A stretch of DNA of 21,462 nt from Hyphomicrobiales bacterium (GTDB lineage: Bacteria; Pseudomonadota; Alphaproteobacteria; Rhizobiales; Afifellaceae), in NCBI GenBank assembly GCA_013812985.1, contig JACCSN010000613.1, forward strand, positions 1 through 21,462. Direction: 5' to 3'. Positions 1 through 9,009 of the stretch are shown here, piece by piece; the stretch's first letter is position 1, and every line of letters begins with the position of its first letter. A program made the translations under genes and the position numbers. The notes below the pieces were generated by a model. It was given only the letters and a program-made list of their open reading frames with translations, did not search any database and was not told where the DNA came from.

Positions 1-288
1 GTCATGGCGCTGGGGGCCATAGCGGCTCTGGAGGGGGCGGGGATCGCGATCGGCGGCGACGACGGCGTCATCGTGACCGGGATGGATGGCAACAAGGCCG
101 CGCTGCAGTCCATCGCGGACGGGAAGATGGCCATGTCGGTCGAAACGAATCCGCGTTTCGGACCGCTGCTGTTCGATACGATCGAGAAGTATGTCGCCTG
201 CGAGGAAATCCCGGCTTATGTCGAGGTGCAGGATCGCGTCTTCGACAAGACCAACGTCGACCAGAAGACGATCGAGGAAGCCTTCTAA
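1..288 (+). CDS. Sugar ABC transporter periplasmic binding protein, C-terminal fragment (cut by window start)
   Basis: Only the last 95 codons are present; the frame is open from base 1, so the Met at base 4 is internal and not a start. The visible part matches the C-terminal lobe of type I (RbsB/YtfQ-like) sugar-binding proteins: a GVIVTGMDGN stretch (hinge region, where the conserved Asp contacts the sugar), then ALQSIADG, then a SVETNPRFGP segment and a final DRVFDK stretch resembling YtfQ-type tails. It would bind the substrate in the periplasm and deliver it to the importer encoded next. The gap of 135 bases to the ATPase gene holds GC-rich short inverted repeats (around 340-400) but no gene. 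The exact sugar cannot be told from this fragment. Confidence 0.85.
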   Translation, partial: VMALGAIAALEGAGIAIGGDDGVIVTGMDGNKAALQSIADGKMAMSVETNPRFGPLLFDTIEKYVACEEIPAYVEVQDRVFDKTNVDQKTIEEAF

Positions 289-423
289 CTCTTCGTTTCG
301 CCTCGCTCGGCAAAGCGGCTTGTCGGCCGGGCGCCAACCTCTCCCCTGGCCGCCGGCCGGCTCCGACGTTGGTCGCGCCGGCATCGCGCCGGTGGGCCAC
401 CCGAGGCGGTTGCGAGACACCGG

Positions 424-2027
<1,604 letters not shown>

Positions 2028-2031
<4 letters not shown>

Positions 2032-2960
2032 AGTGGCCCGACACGGCCGAGCTCGGCGCGCGCTACGGCGTCCTCGTGGTGCTGGCCCTCATCATCTTCG
2101 CCAATGCGCTGCTCACGCCCAATTTCGCGACGTTCCGTAATGTGGAGATCACGCTGATCCAGATCGTCTTCGTCCTGCTCGTCGGCACGGGAATGACGCT
2201 GGTGATCGCGACGGGGGGAATCGATCTCTCCGTTGGGGCCGTGATGGGCTTCGTCTCCGTCATTGCGTACTGGCTCCTCGATCAAGGCCTCCTCGTCCTC
2301 CTGCCCGTCTCGCTCCTTGCCGGCCTGGCGATCGGCGCTCTGAACGGAGTGGTGATCGCCACGTTCAACGTGCAGCCGATCCTGATCACGCTCGGTTCGC
2401 TGATCTGGGTCCGCGGGCTCGCCCAGTTCCTGAGCGGCGGGCGCAAGGAATATTTCGACGATCCCGCGATGCATTTCCTCGGGACCGGCCGGTTGGCCGG
2501 GATCCCGGTGCAGGTGCTCATCACGGCGGTCGTCGTCGCAATTGTCGCGTTCCTCGTGGCACGGACGGTGTTCGGCCGCCAGCTCGTCGCCGCAGGCGGC
2601 AATCGCAGCGCAGCGCGGCTCGCCGGCGTCCCGATCCGGCGCACGATCGTGGTCGCCTATGCCGCTTCCGGCTTGCTAGCCGCGCTTGCCGGCGTGTTCA
2701 TCACGGCGCGAGTCGGCAGCTCGGATCCGACGAATTTCGGGGTGCTGATCGAGCTCGACGCCATAGCCGCGGTCGTTGTCGGAGGGACGGCGCTCACCGG
2801 CGGCCGCGCGCGCGTGCTCGGCACCGTCGTCGGAGCTCTGGTGCTGCAATTCGTGACGGCCGCCATGATCATGAACAACGTCAATTTCCAGTTCTCGCTG
2901 CTCGCCAAGGCCCTGATCATCCTGGCGGCCGTCTATCTGCAGCGGAGCCGCGCCCGATGA
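2028..2960 (+). CDS. Sugar ABC importer permease, RbsC/YtfT family (first of a pair)
   Basis: A 310-residue, strongly hydrophobic membrane protein of the BPD_transp_2 family. It carries the family hallmark GGIDLSVGAVMG near residues 64-75, a second conserved block (AAGGNRSAARLAGV near 187-200) and the C-terminal VVVGGTALTGG. It would form half of the transmembrane channel with the next gene. The start is GTG, overlapping the stop of the ATPase gene as GTGA, so it is probably translationally coupled. Having two different RbsC-like permeases next to one fused ATPase recalls the YtfT/YjfF arrangement of galactofuranose importers, where the channel is a heterodimer. Confidence 0.93.
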
Positions 2961-3937
2961 AGGCCGCTCACGCCGCGGCGCTCGGGCGCGGAGCCCGCCG
3001 GGCCTCACCGGCGCTTCTGCGCCTCCTCGGCGCGCTCGTGGCGCTGGTCGCGGTGATGCTGATCGGGGCCCTGCGGAACCCAGAGTTCCTGACCCCGGAG
3101 AACGTGCTGAATGTGCTCCGGCAGAACGCAGTGCTGGCCCTCTTGGCCGTTGGCATGACGATCGTGATCGTCTCCGGCGGGATCGACCTGTCGGTCGGGT
3201 CGGTGCTGTCCTTCACCAGCGTTCTATCCGTCGTGCTGGCCCGCTACGGCATCCCGGTCGCAGTCGTTGGGCCGGTCATCGCAGGGATCGGGCTCGGGTT
3301 GCTGAACGGGTTCCTGGTCGCGCGGCTCAGATTGCCGCCTTTCATCGCCACGCTGGCGATGCTGCTTGCGCTGCGCGGCCTGACCATCGCGGTGTTCGGC
3401 GAGGAAACCGTGCCGATCAAGGTCGGGCGCGCCGAGTTCGTCGCTTTCGGCCGCGCCGAGCTCCTCGGCGTTCCGATGCAGGTGCCGGTCATCGTTGCGG
3501 CCTTCCTCGCCGGCTTCCTTCTCCTGCGCTATTCGCGCTTCGGCCGGGCCGTCCACGCCATCGGCGGCAATGAAGATTCGGCGCGCCTGCTCGGGATCCG
3601 GGTCGAGCGCACCAAGACGCTCGTCTATGCGATCAGCGGCGGCCTGGCGGGCCTGGCCGGCGTCCTCTTCGCCGCGCGCATCAGCGCAGGCATGACCAAT
3701 TACGGCCTCGGCCTCGAGCTCGACGCGATCACGGCAGTGGCGCTCGGCGGTACGCTGCTGACCGGCGGCGTGGGCGGCGTGGGGGGCACCTTCATCGGCG
3801 TCCTGCTGGTCGGCTTCCTGTTTAATCTCTTCAACATCGACGCGTCGCTGAACCCATTCCTGCAAAGGGTGGTACGAGGCTTGCTGTTGACGATTGTGGT
3901 CGTGCTCCAGGGCAGCTTGCTGCTGCGCCGCCGATAA
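2957..3937 (+). CDS. Sugar ABC importer permease, RbsC/YjfF family (second of a pair)
   Basis: A 326-residue membrane protein of the same family as the upstream permease but clearly divergent from it. Conserved blocks are SGGIDLSVGSVLS (near 74-86), AIGGNEDSARLLGI (near 199-212) and ALGGTLLTGGVGG near residue 261. About 20 residues of basic/Ala-rich N-terminus precede the first membrane segment. The ATG overlaps the previous stop as ATGA, so the ATPase and both permeases form one coupled unit. The likely role is the second half of a heterodimeric channel for the importer that starts before the window. The substrate is unknown; a furanose sugar or sugar acid is plausible from the YtfT/YjfF resemblance and the catabolic neighbours. 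Confidence 0.93.
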   Translation: MKAAHAAALGRGARRASPALLRLLGALVALVAVMLIGALRNPEFLTPENVLNVLRQNAVLALLAVGMTIVIVSGGIDLSVGSVLSFTSVLSVVLARYGIPVAVVGPVIAGIGLGLLNGFLVARLRLPPFIATLAMLLALRGLTIAVFGEETVPIKVGRAEFVAFGRAELLGVPMQVPVIVAAFLAGFLLLRYSRFGRAVHAIGGNEDSARLLGIRVERTKTLVYAISGGLAGLAGVLFAARISAGMTNYGLGLELDAITAVALGGTLLTGGVGGVGGTFIGVLLVGFLFNLFNIDASLNPFLQRVVRGLLLTIVVVLQGSLLLRRR

Positions 3938-3971
3938 GTCCGGAGCACATTCCCAGGGAGAGGAGAGCCGG

Positions 3972-4655
3972 ATGATCTCGGCGGTACTGTTGGAACAGCT
4001 GCAGGCGATCGATACACCGACGATCTGCAATGCGCTCGAGATAGTGGCGCCGGAGCGCCCGCTCCGCCGGCTTCAACCGTCGGGCGCTCGTCTGCCCGTT
4101 CCCGACCATGAGGGCCGTTGGCTTTGCGCGGACAGCCGGCGTCCGGTCGCGCGAAAACCCCGCGCCGGATGCCCGTGAGACGAGGCTCGCCTATTACGAC
4201 TATATCGAACGCGGGCCGCGGCCGAGCATCGCGGTTCTGACCTGGACAGTACGGACCGAGGCCTCGGCGCCTTCTGGGGCGAGATCCAGACGAACATCCA
4301 CAAGGCGCTTGGCTGCGTGGGCGTGGTGACGGACGGATCGGTCCGCGACATAGATCAGACGGCGGAGGGCTTTTTCGTCCTGGCCGGGTCGATCATGCCG
4401 TCGCATGTCTTTGCAGAGATCGTCGATTTGGACCGGCCGGTCACGGTTGCCGGGATGCTCGTATCGCCGGGCGACCTCGTCCATGCGGATCGCCACGGCT
4501 CGGTCGTTATCCCTGCCGGGGCCGCGGCGGCGATCCCGGAAGCGGTCGAGCTGCTGATCCGGCGCGAGAGATTGGTGCTGGATGCGTGCAAGGCCCCGGG
4601 CTTCTCGGCCGCCGACATCCGCAGGGTTTTCAGCATGATGGATGAGATTCATTGA
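3972..4655 (+). pseudogene. RraA-like (HMG aldolase / oxaloacetate decarboxylase family) gene, broken by two frameshifts
   Basis: The three pieces together cover a complete RraA-like protein of about 228 codons, but no single frame does. Frame 1 begins at the ATG at 3972 after a good ribosome site (AGGGAGAGGAG) and encodes LLEQLQAIDTPTICNAL. Near base 4068 the conserved continuation GFNRRALVCPFP jumps one base forward, consistent with one inserted C in CGCCGGC. Near base 4238 it jumps back to the first frame, where LDSTDRGLGAFWGEIQ and then GVVTDGSVRD (substrate/metal loop) and GDLVHADRHG follow. A missing CAGG in a CTGCAGGACCTG-like site would explain the second jump. Ribosomes starting at 3972 would stop at 4178. 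Family members cleave or decarboxylate 2-oxo acids or act as ribonuclease E inhibitors. It sits 34 bases behind the importer operon. A sequencing error is possible, but two separate events are needed. Confidence 0.85.
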
Positions 4656-4670
4656 ACGCGCCGGGAGGGC

Positions 4671-4695
4671 CCGCCATTGGGTAACCCATGGGCGG
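4671..4695. terminator. Possible bidirectional hairpin between convergent genes
   Basis: This lies between the rraA-like stop (4655) and the stop of the convergent aldolase gene (4700). Outer arms CCGCC (4671-4675) and GGCGG (4691-4695) flank an inner TGGGT/ACCCA pair (4678-4682, 4684-4688), with mismatches between. No T-run follows on either strand, and the innermost pairs would have to open to form a loop. It is a weak candidate for a shared terminator. Confidence 0.25.
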
Positions 4696-4699
4696 CTCC

Positions 4700-5476
4700 T
4701 CAGGCCTCGTCGTTCCTGAGGCGGCCGAGCGCATCGCCGAGAGCGGTTTGCAACAGCAGGGCGTCGGTGCCGTAGGAGAGGCAGCGGAAGCCTTTGGCGC
4801 GCCAGGCGCGCGCCATTTCGACGGAGGTCGCCAAGTGGCCCGCCGCCTTGCCATGGCGCTCGCAGGCGGCGACGAAGCGGGACACGGCGGCGTGGAACTC
4901 CGGCCGGTCGAACTGGGCGGTGATGCCCATCGAATCCGTCAGGTCGTAATGGCCGAGCCAGCCGACGTCGATCCCCTCGACCGACAGGATATCCTCGATA
5001 TTAGCGAGCCCGGCAGCCGTTTCGACGAGCGCGATCACCACTGTCCGCTCGTTCTCCTGCTTCGCCTTCTCGACGACATCGCCGCCCCAATAATCGTCGT
5101 GCCCGACGCCGAAGCCCAGTCCGCGGTGGCCGGCCGGCCGGTAGCGGCACCAGGAGGCGAGCTGCTCCGCCTCGGCTCGCGTCCCGATCATCGGCGCCAT
5201 GATCCCCGTGGCGCCGGCATCGAGGACCGGCGCGATGAGATGATAATGGAGGCCCGGCACGCGCACCCATGGGGCGATGCCCGTGCCGCGCGCAAAGGCG
5301 AACTGCGCCTTCAACACATCGATCCCGACGCCGCCGTGCTCCATGTCGAAGATGACGAAATCAGCCCCGGCATTGGCGGCGATCTGACAAAGCCCCGGCG
5401 TGAAGAACTCCACCGCGAAAATGCCGTAGGCGACCTCGCTCGCGGCGAGCTTAGCGCGGATCGGATTGGCTCGCAT
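4700..5476 (-). CDS. HpcH/HpaI-family class II aldolase (2-keto-3-deoxy acid aldolase type)
   Basis: A 258-residue TIM-barrel aldolase of the HpaI/GarL/RhmA family, cytoplasmic and metal dependent, which reversibly cleaves 2-keto-3-deoxy acids to pyruvate and an aldehyde. Visible family residues are His47 in FDMEHGG (catalytic base), Arg72 in WVRVPG, Glu152 in ALVETAAGL and Asp178 in LGHYDLT (the two metal ligands). The family usually reads GPxDL at the last site, so GHYDL is a mild deviation. The start is the ATG at 5476: a ribosome site AGGGGGC lies 9 bases upstream and overlaps the TAG stop of the preceding gene, and the protein begins at the usual family N-terminus. A longer open frame to 5665 is overlap with the upstream gene. 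It is the last gene of the kinase/PdxA2/Ldh2 operon. The exact substrate cannot be assigned. Confidence 0.93.
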   Translation of the reverse strand: MRANPIRAKLAASEVAYGIFAVEFFTPGLCQIAANAGADFVIFDMEHGGVGIDVLKAQFAFARGTGIAPWVRVPGLHYHLIAPVLDAGATGIMAPMIGTRAEAEQLASWCRYRPAGHRGLGFGVGHDDYWGGDVVEKAKQENERTVVIALVETAAGLANIEDILSVEGIDVGWLGHYDLTDSMGITAQFDRPEFHAAVSRFVAACERHGKAAGHLATSVEMARAWRAKGFRCLSYGTDALLLQTALGDALGRLRNDEA

Positions 5477-5490
5477 GTGTCGGTTGCCCC

Positions 5491-6579
5491 CTAAACCCCA
5501 GTGACGCGCAGCCCGACCTGCGAGCCGGCCGTGACGATCTGCGCCCGCGTCTCCGAATCGAGCGGGATGCCCTTCGCCTCGCGTTCGCGCCGGGTGCGGA
5601 GCTCGATCTCGCCTGGGAGAAGAACCGATCCGCCGGGCTGTAGGGGAGGGGACGCCTGGGTCCACCCGACCAAGCGGGCAAGGTCGCCGGCGAAGAAGTC
5701 GCGGCCGGCAAAGGCCGCGGGGTCGAACGCAATCGACAGCATGTTGTTGACGAGCCGGCCGGCCGTCGGATTGTCCGGATGACTGCTGAAGCCGCCAGTC
5801 AACGAGCCGGCGATGATCTCGCAGAAGAGCGACAGGCCCGACCCCTTATGCGCTCCGAAGGGGAGAATGGCGCCGGGAATATCGGCGTAAAAGGCCTCCG
5901 GATCGATTGTCGGCCGGCCGGCGCCGTCAAGGATATGACCGGGTTCGATCGTCTCCCGGCGGTTGCGCGCGACCTGGATCTTTCCTTCGGCGATCGACGA
6001 GGTTGCGATGTCGAGGATCAGCGGCGGCCCATCCGGGACTGGCGCCCCGGCCGCGATCGGGTTGGCCGACAGGCGGCGGTCGCGTCCCCCATGCGGCGCG
6101 ACCAGAATGCCGAAGCCGGACGTGTTGACGAAGTGGAGCGACACAAGACCGGCGGCAGCGAGCTGCTCGGCCCACGCGCCGATTCGGCCGAGATGCCCCG
6201 AATTGCGGATCGCCACGACGGCGAAGCCATGCTCCCGTACGCGCGCCGCGGCAATGTCCATCGCCTCCCGGCCGATGACCTGGCCGTAGCCGAACTCGCC
6301 ATCCACCAGGACCGCGGCGCCGCGGTCGTTGACGATGCTTGCGTGGCGGTTGGCGAGCACCAGTCCCGCCTGCGCCCAATCGACGTATTTCTTGATTCGG
6401 ATAACGCCGTGCGAACCGTGGCCGACGAGATTGGCCTCCACCAGATGATCGGCGACGAGGCGCGCTTCCTCGGGGCTCGACCCGGCTGCCTGGAAGATCT
6501 CCGTGCCGATCCGCGAAAGCTCCGCTGCCGCGACCGTCGGATCTCCGGCCCGCTCATTCCCGCCGCCTTGGCTCTGCAA
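5491..6579 (-). CDS. Malate/L-lactate dehydrogenase family (Ldh2/MDH2, DlgD-like) NAD(P)-dependent oxidoreductase
   Basis: A 362-residue member of the Ldh_2 family, which reduces or oxidises 2-keto/2-hydroxy acids with NAD(P)H using a non-Rossmann fold. Examples are 2,3-diketo-L-gulonate reductase, ureidoglycolate dehydrogenase and sulfolactate dehydrogenase. Recognisable blocks are GHGSHGVIR near 53-61 (the catalytic-site His of this family), RNSGHLGRIG near 125-134, LSANPIAAGAP, LDIATSSIAEGKIQ and PFGAHKGSGLSL. The start is TTG at 6579; the evidence is a strong GAAAGGGG ribosome site 6 bases upstream and the absence of any nearby in-frame ATG. Gaps are 19 bases to pdxA2 and 14 to the aldolase, so they are co-transcribed. 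In this operon it probably acts on a keto or hydroxy sugar acid upstream or downstream of the aldolase. Confidence 0.93.
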   Translation of the reverse strand: MQSQGGGNERAGDPTVAAAELSRIGTEIFQAAGSSPEEARLVADHLVEANLVGHGSHGVIRIKKYVDWAQAGLVLANRHASIVNDRGAAVLVDGEFGYGQVIGREAMDIAAARVREHGFAVVAIRNSGHLGRIGAWAEQLAAAGLVSLHFVNTSGFGILVAPHGGRDRRLSANPIAAGAPVPDGPPLILDIATSSIAEGKIQVARNRRETIEPGHILDGAGRPTIDPEAFYADIPGAILPFGAHKGSGLSLFCEIIAGSLTGGFSSHPDNPTAGRLVNNMLSIAFDPAAFAGRDFFAGDLARLVGWTQASPPLQPGGSVLLPGEIELRTRREREAKGIPLDSETRAQIVTAGSQVGLRVTGV

Positions 6580-6598
6580 CGAACGCCCCTTTCAAGGA

Positions 6599-7618
6599 TT
6601 AAAGCCGTGCTTGCACCATCTGCAGGGCTGCATCGACCGCTTCGACGAAGCTCTGCTCGGATGCGATGCCTTTGCCCGCTATGTCGAAAGCGGTGCCGTG
6701 ATCGACCGAGGTCCGCACGAATGGCAGACCGAGCGTGATGTTGACGCCGCTCAGCGCCGCCCACTTCCCGGTCCGCGGGTCCACCTTGAAACCGAGCAGC
6801 TTGATCGGGATGTGGCCCTGGTCGTGGAACATGGCGATGACCGCGTCGAACTCGCCGGCAAGCGCGCGGACGAACACCGTGTCGCCGGCGACAGGCCCGG
6901 TCACCTCGAATCCGCGAGCGCACAGTTCGGCGACGGTCGGCACAATCACTTCGCTGTCCTCCCGGCCGAAGAGGCCGCCCTCGCCGGCATGCGGGTTGAG
7001 CGCGGCGACGCCGATCCGCGGCTTGGCGATCCCGAACGTGTCGAGAGCCTTGGCCGTAAGCTCGATCACCCGGATCAGGCGCGACCGCGTCACGAGGGAC
7101 GGGACTTTGGCGAGAGCCACATGCGTGGAGACATGGGCGACGCGGAGATTTCCGTGGGCGAGCATCATGCATGTGCCCGGGCTGTTCGCCAGGTGGGCGA
7201 GAATCTCGGTGTGGCCGGCGTAGGAATGCCCGGCGAGGTTGATCGCCTCCTTCGATATCGGGCCGGTGACGATGGCCTCGATCCGGCCGGCCATCGCATC
7301 GCGAATGGCCGATGCTACGGCGGCGAAGGCCAGCTCGCCGGCTTCGGAGCTGACCACGCCTATCGGGGGGGGCGACGCATGGGCGGTCTCGATCATCCTC
7401 ACCGCCGGCCAGTCCGCATCGGCGTCGACGGTGACCAGCCTGAGCGGGAGAGCGAGGCGACGGGCCATGTCCTCGACGACGCTCGCCGTGCCGTAGACGA
7501 CGGGAGTGAACTCCGGTCGCCCGTCGCGGGCGGCCAGGGATTTGAGGCCCTTCAGCATCACCTCGGGGCCGATGCCCGCGGGGTCGCCCATCGTTATCCC
7601 GACGCGCATCGGCTTCAT
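6599..7618 (-). CDS. pdxA2: PdxA2-type 4-phospho-sugar-acid dehydrogenase (4-hydroxythreonine-4-phosphate dehydrogenase family)
   Basis: A 339-residue PdxA-family enzyme. Motifs in order are MGDPAGIGPE (10-19), AGHTE with His136 (substrate phosphate region), STHVAL with His166, LNPHAGEGG with His210, and FHDQGHIPIK with His265. The last three His are the divalent-metal ligands. The GHIPIK form and the DUF1537 kinase partner point to the PdxA2 branch, which oxidises C3 of 4-phospho-D-threonate or 4-phospho-D-erythronate with NAD; decarboxylation then gives dihydroxyacetone phosphate. Housekeeping PdxA (vitamin B6) is less likely because of the location. The start at 7618 overlaps the kinase stop as ATGA, so the two enzymes are translationally coupled. 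An in-frame Met three codons on (7609) is an alternative. A much longer upstream open frame only shadows the kinase gene. Confidence 0.93.
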   Translation of the reverse strand: MKPMRVGITMGDPAGIGPEVMLKGLKSLAARDGRPEFTPVVYGTASVVEDMARRLALPLRLVTVDADADWPAVRMIETAHASPPPIGVVSSEAGELAFAAVASAIRDAMAGRIEAIVTGPISKEAINLAGHSYAGHTEILAHLANSPGTCMMLAHGNLRVAHVSTHVALAKVPSLVTRSRLIRVIELTAKALDTFGIAKPRIGVAALNPHAGEGGLFGREDSEVIVPTVAELCARGFEVTGPVAGDTVFVRALAGEFDAVIAMFHDQGHIPIKLLGFKVDPRTGKWAALSGVNITLGLPFVRTSVDHGTAFDIAGKGIASEQSFVEAVDAALQMVQARL

Positions 7619-8730
7619 TGGCCGCGACGCCCCTGCATCAGCCCAAGCGCATTCACGAGCAGCCTCTCGTCGCCGAAGGCGCCCGATTTGGACAGGATCC
7701 GTGTGCCGCGCCATTTGCCGTCGGGGAAGCGCGAGACGGCGATGCCGGGCATCCACTCGCCAATGGTCTGGATCCGGGTCGCCTCGACGGCGGCGGCCAG
7801 GCGCGCCAATGTATCGCCGCCGGAAATGACCAGCAGGTCGGGCGGCGGGATCGATTTGACGAGGCGGGCGAAAACAGCGCGGAACATGGCCTCGGCGTCT
7901 TCGCTGGCCATTGTCGGAAGCTGGAAAGCCAAAGCCCCTCGCCGGCCTTCGCCGAGCGCCGCGGCGATGGCTTCGACCGCAATGTCTGGCCGCTCCACAT
8001 CCCGCAGGAGGACCACGGCCTCCGGAAGCTCGCGGGCCAGCCGATCGAGTTGGGCGAGCGAGGCGGGATGACGGCTGCCGATCAGCGCGAGGACGGTCGG
8101 TCCGGACAAGGGCATGGTCGGGTCGTGCGGCTGCGAAAGCGCGCGTGCAAGGCCGGCGGAGCCGCACCACAGGATCGGCTGATCGAGTTCCGGGCCGAAG
8201 GCAGCGATGGACATCAGATCCGCCTCGCTTTCGGCATCACAGACCAGCACACCTCCGCCGCTCGGCCGATTGCCGCGCGGAACGAGCCGCGACGGCATCG
8301 ACCTGGCGGCGAGCCGCTCGCCGATCGGCGCATCGACGGGTCGCCACCCATCCGGAGTGCCCTCGCTCTGCCGTCCGCCGCGGGTGATGCGGTTCTGCGC
8401 GGGAAACGCCGGAGCGACGACGATCGTGGCGAACCGCCGGCTCGCACCGCATGCGGCGATCTCGGCGAGCGTGTTGCCGCGCATCAGGGAATCGATCTTC
8501 TTGTAGGGGAGCTCGCGGTCGAGCAGATAGGGAAGCAGCTTAACGACGCGCGCTTCCGCCTCCGCGACAGGAGCCTGCCGCGTCCCGCTGTCGATGGCGA
8601 AGCCTGAGCTCATGGATGGCGGCCGGTCGCCCCAGACGACCTCGATGGGATGAGCAGGATCGGTGAAGGCGGCTGCCGTGTCGAGCGCCCCGGTCAAATC
8701 ATCGGCCAGGATTCCGACCCGACGCTGCAA
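7615..8730 (-). CDS. DUF1537 four-carbon acid-sugar kinase family protein (D-threonate/D-erythronate kinase type)
   Basis: A cytoplasmic ATP-dependent kinase of the DUF1537 family (DtnK/DerK/OtnK/OiaK group), which phosphorylates tetronates and related acid sugars. It has the N-terminal substrate domain with GILADDLTGALDTA (6-19), KKIDSLMRGN (usually KKVDSTLRGN) and APAFPAQNR. The C-terminal ATP domain has CGSAGLA, VISGGDTLARLA and SKSGAFGDE. At 371 residues it is shorter than many relatives (about 420). The shortfall lies between the APAFPAQ block and the C-terminal domain, so it looks compact rather than broken. The start is TTG at 8730, placed by a strong GGGGAGGA ribosome site 7 bases upstream and by the family N-terminus. 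It is the first gene of the - strand operon and overlaps pdxA2 by 4 bases. That pairing favours direct C4 phosphorylation of D-threonate or D-erythronate over the OtnK role, which needs an OtnC decarboxylase not seen here. Confidence 0.92.
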   Translation of the reverse strand: MQRRVGILADDLTGALDTAAAFTDPAHPIEVVWGDRPPSMSSGFAIDSGTRQAPVAEAEARVVKLLPYLLDRELPYKKIDSLMRGNTLAEIAACGASRRFATIVVAPAFPAQNRITRGGRQSEGTPDGWRPVDAPIGERLAARSMPSRLVPRGNRPSGGGVLVCDAESEADLMSIAAFGPELDQPILWCGSAGLARALSQPHDPTMPLSGPTVLALIGSRHPASLAQLDRLARELPEAVVLLRDVERPDIAVEAIAAALGEGRRGALAFQLPTMASEDAEAMFRAVFARLVKSIPPPDLLVISGGDTLARLAAAVEATRIQTIGEWMPGIAVSRFPDGKWRGTRILSKSGAFGDERLLVNALGLMQGRRGQ

Positions 8731-8869
8731 TTCGTCTTCCTCCCCCAATCCCGCGATTCGCTCACGGCCGCGGGCTGGCCGCGCCGGGCAGAGAACACGG
8801 GACCATCGACCACCCCGGCGAGCCTGGCATGCCTTGCGGCCGTTCGCGCATGGCGCATTCTGGCATATA

Positions 8870-8897
8870 TTGACACAGCTTGAACGAGGCTTGTCAA
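8870..8897. promoter_or_regulatory. Inverted-repeat operator candidate in the divergent kinase-operon / deoR gap
   Basis: The 279-base gap between the kinase start (8730) and the regulator start (9010) contains no gene. Within it, TTGACA (8870-8875) and TGTCAA (8892-8897) are perfect inverted copies, extended inward by AGC (8877-8879) and GCT (8889-8891) with one extra base on the left. An AT-rich CATATAT lies just beside it (8864-8870), unusual in this GC-rich DNA. The arms resemble -35 boxes on both strands, but I see no convincing -10 at standard spacing. Position and symmetry suit the binding site of the adjacent DeoR-type regulator controlling both directions. Assignment to that protein is inference. 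Confidence 0.5.
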
Positions 8898-9009
8898 CCG
8901 GATCGGCTGTCTTATGGGGCGTCTTGAATCCACGACCGGCATGCGGGATAGGCTTGCGGCCGAGCGGTTCGGCAGCATGTCCGCTCATCCTAGAGGATAT
9001 CGCTTCAGC

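Noticed and set aside
3972..4655. Programmed ribosomal frameshifting as explanation for the split RraA-like gene
   Set aside because: Neither junction has a slippery heptamer or an obvious downstream structure, and two opposite events would be needed. Mutation or sequence error is simpler.
4671..4695. Strong bidirectional terminator
   Set aside because: The symmetry is interrupted and there are no T-runs, so it is kept only as a low-confidence hairpin.
4688..5494. 268-codon + strand open frame opposite the aldolase
   Set aside because: It is a codon-phase shadow of the HpaI-type gene, whose active-site motifs are all on the - strand.
8864..8897. Complete sigma-70 promoters formed by the TTGACA arms at 8870 and 8897
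   Set aside because: No acceptable -10 box is found 16-18 bases from either arm (the candidates match only 2-3 of 6), so the repeat is reported as an operator candidate only.
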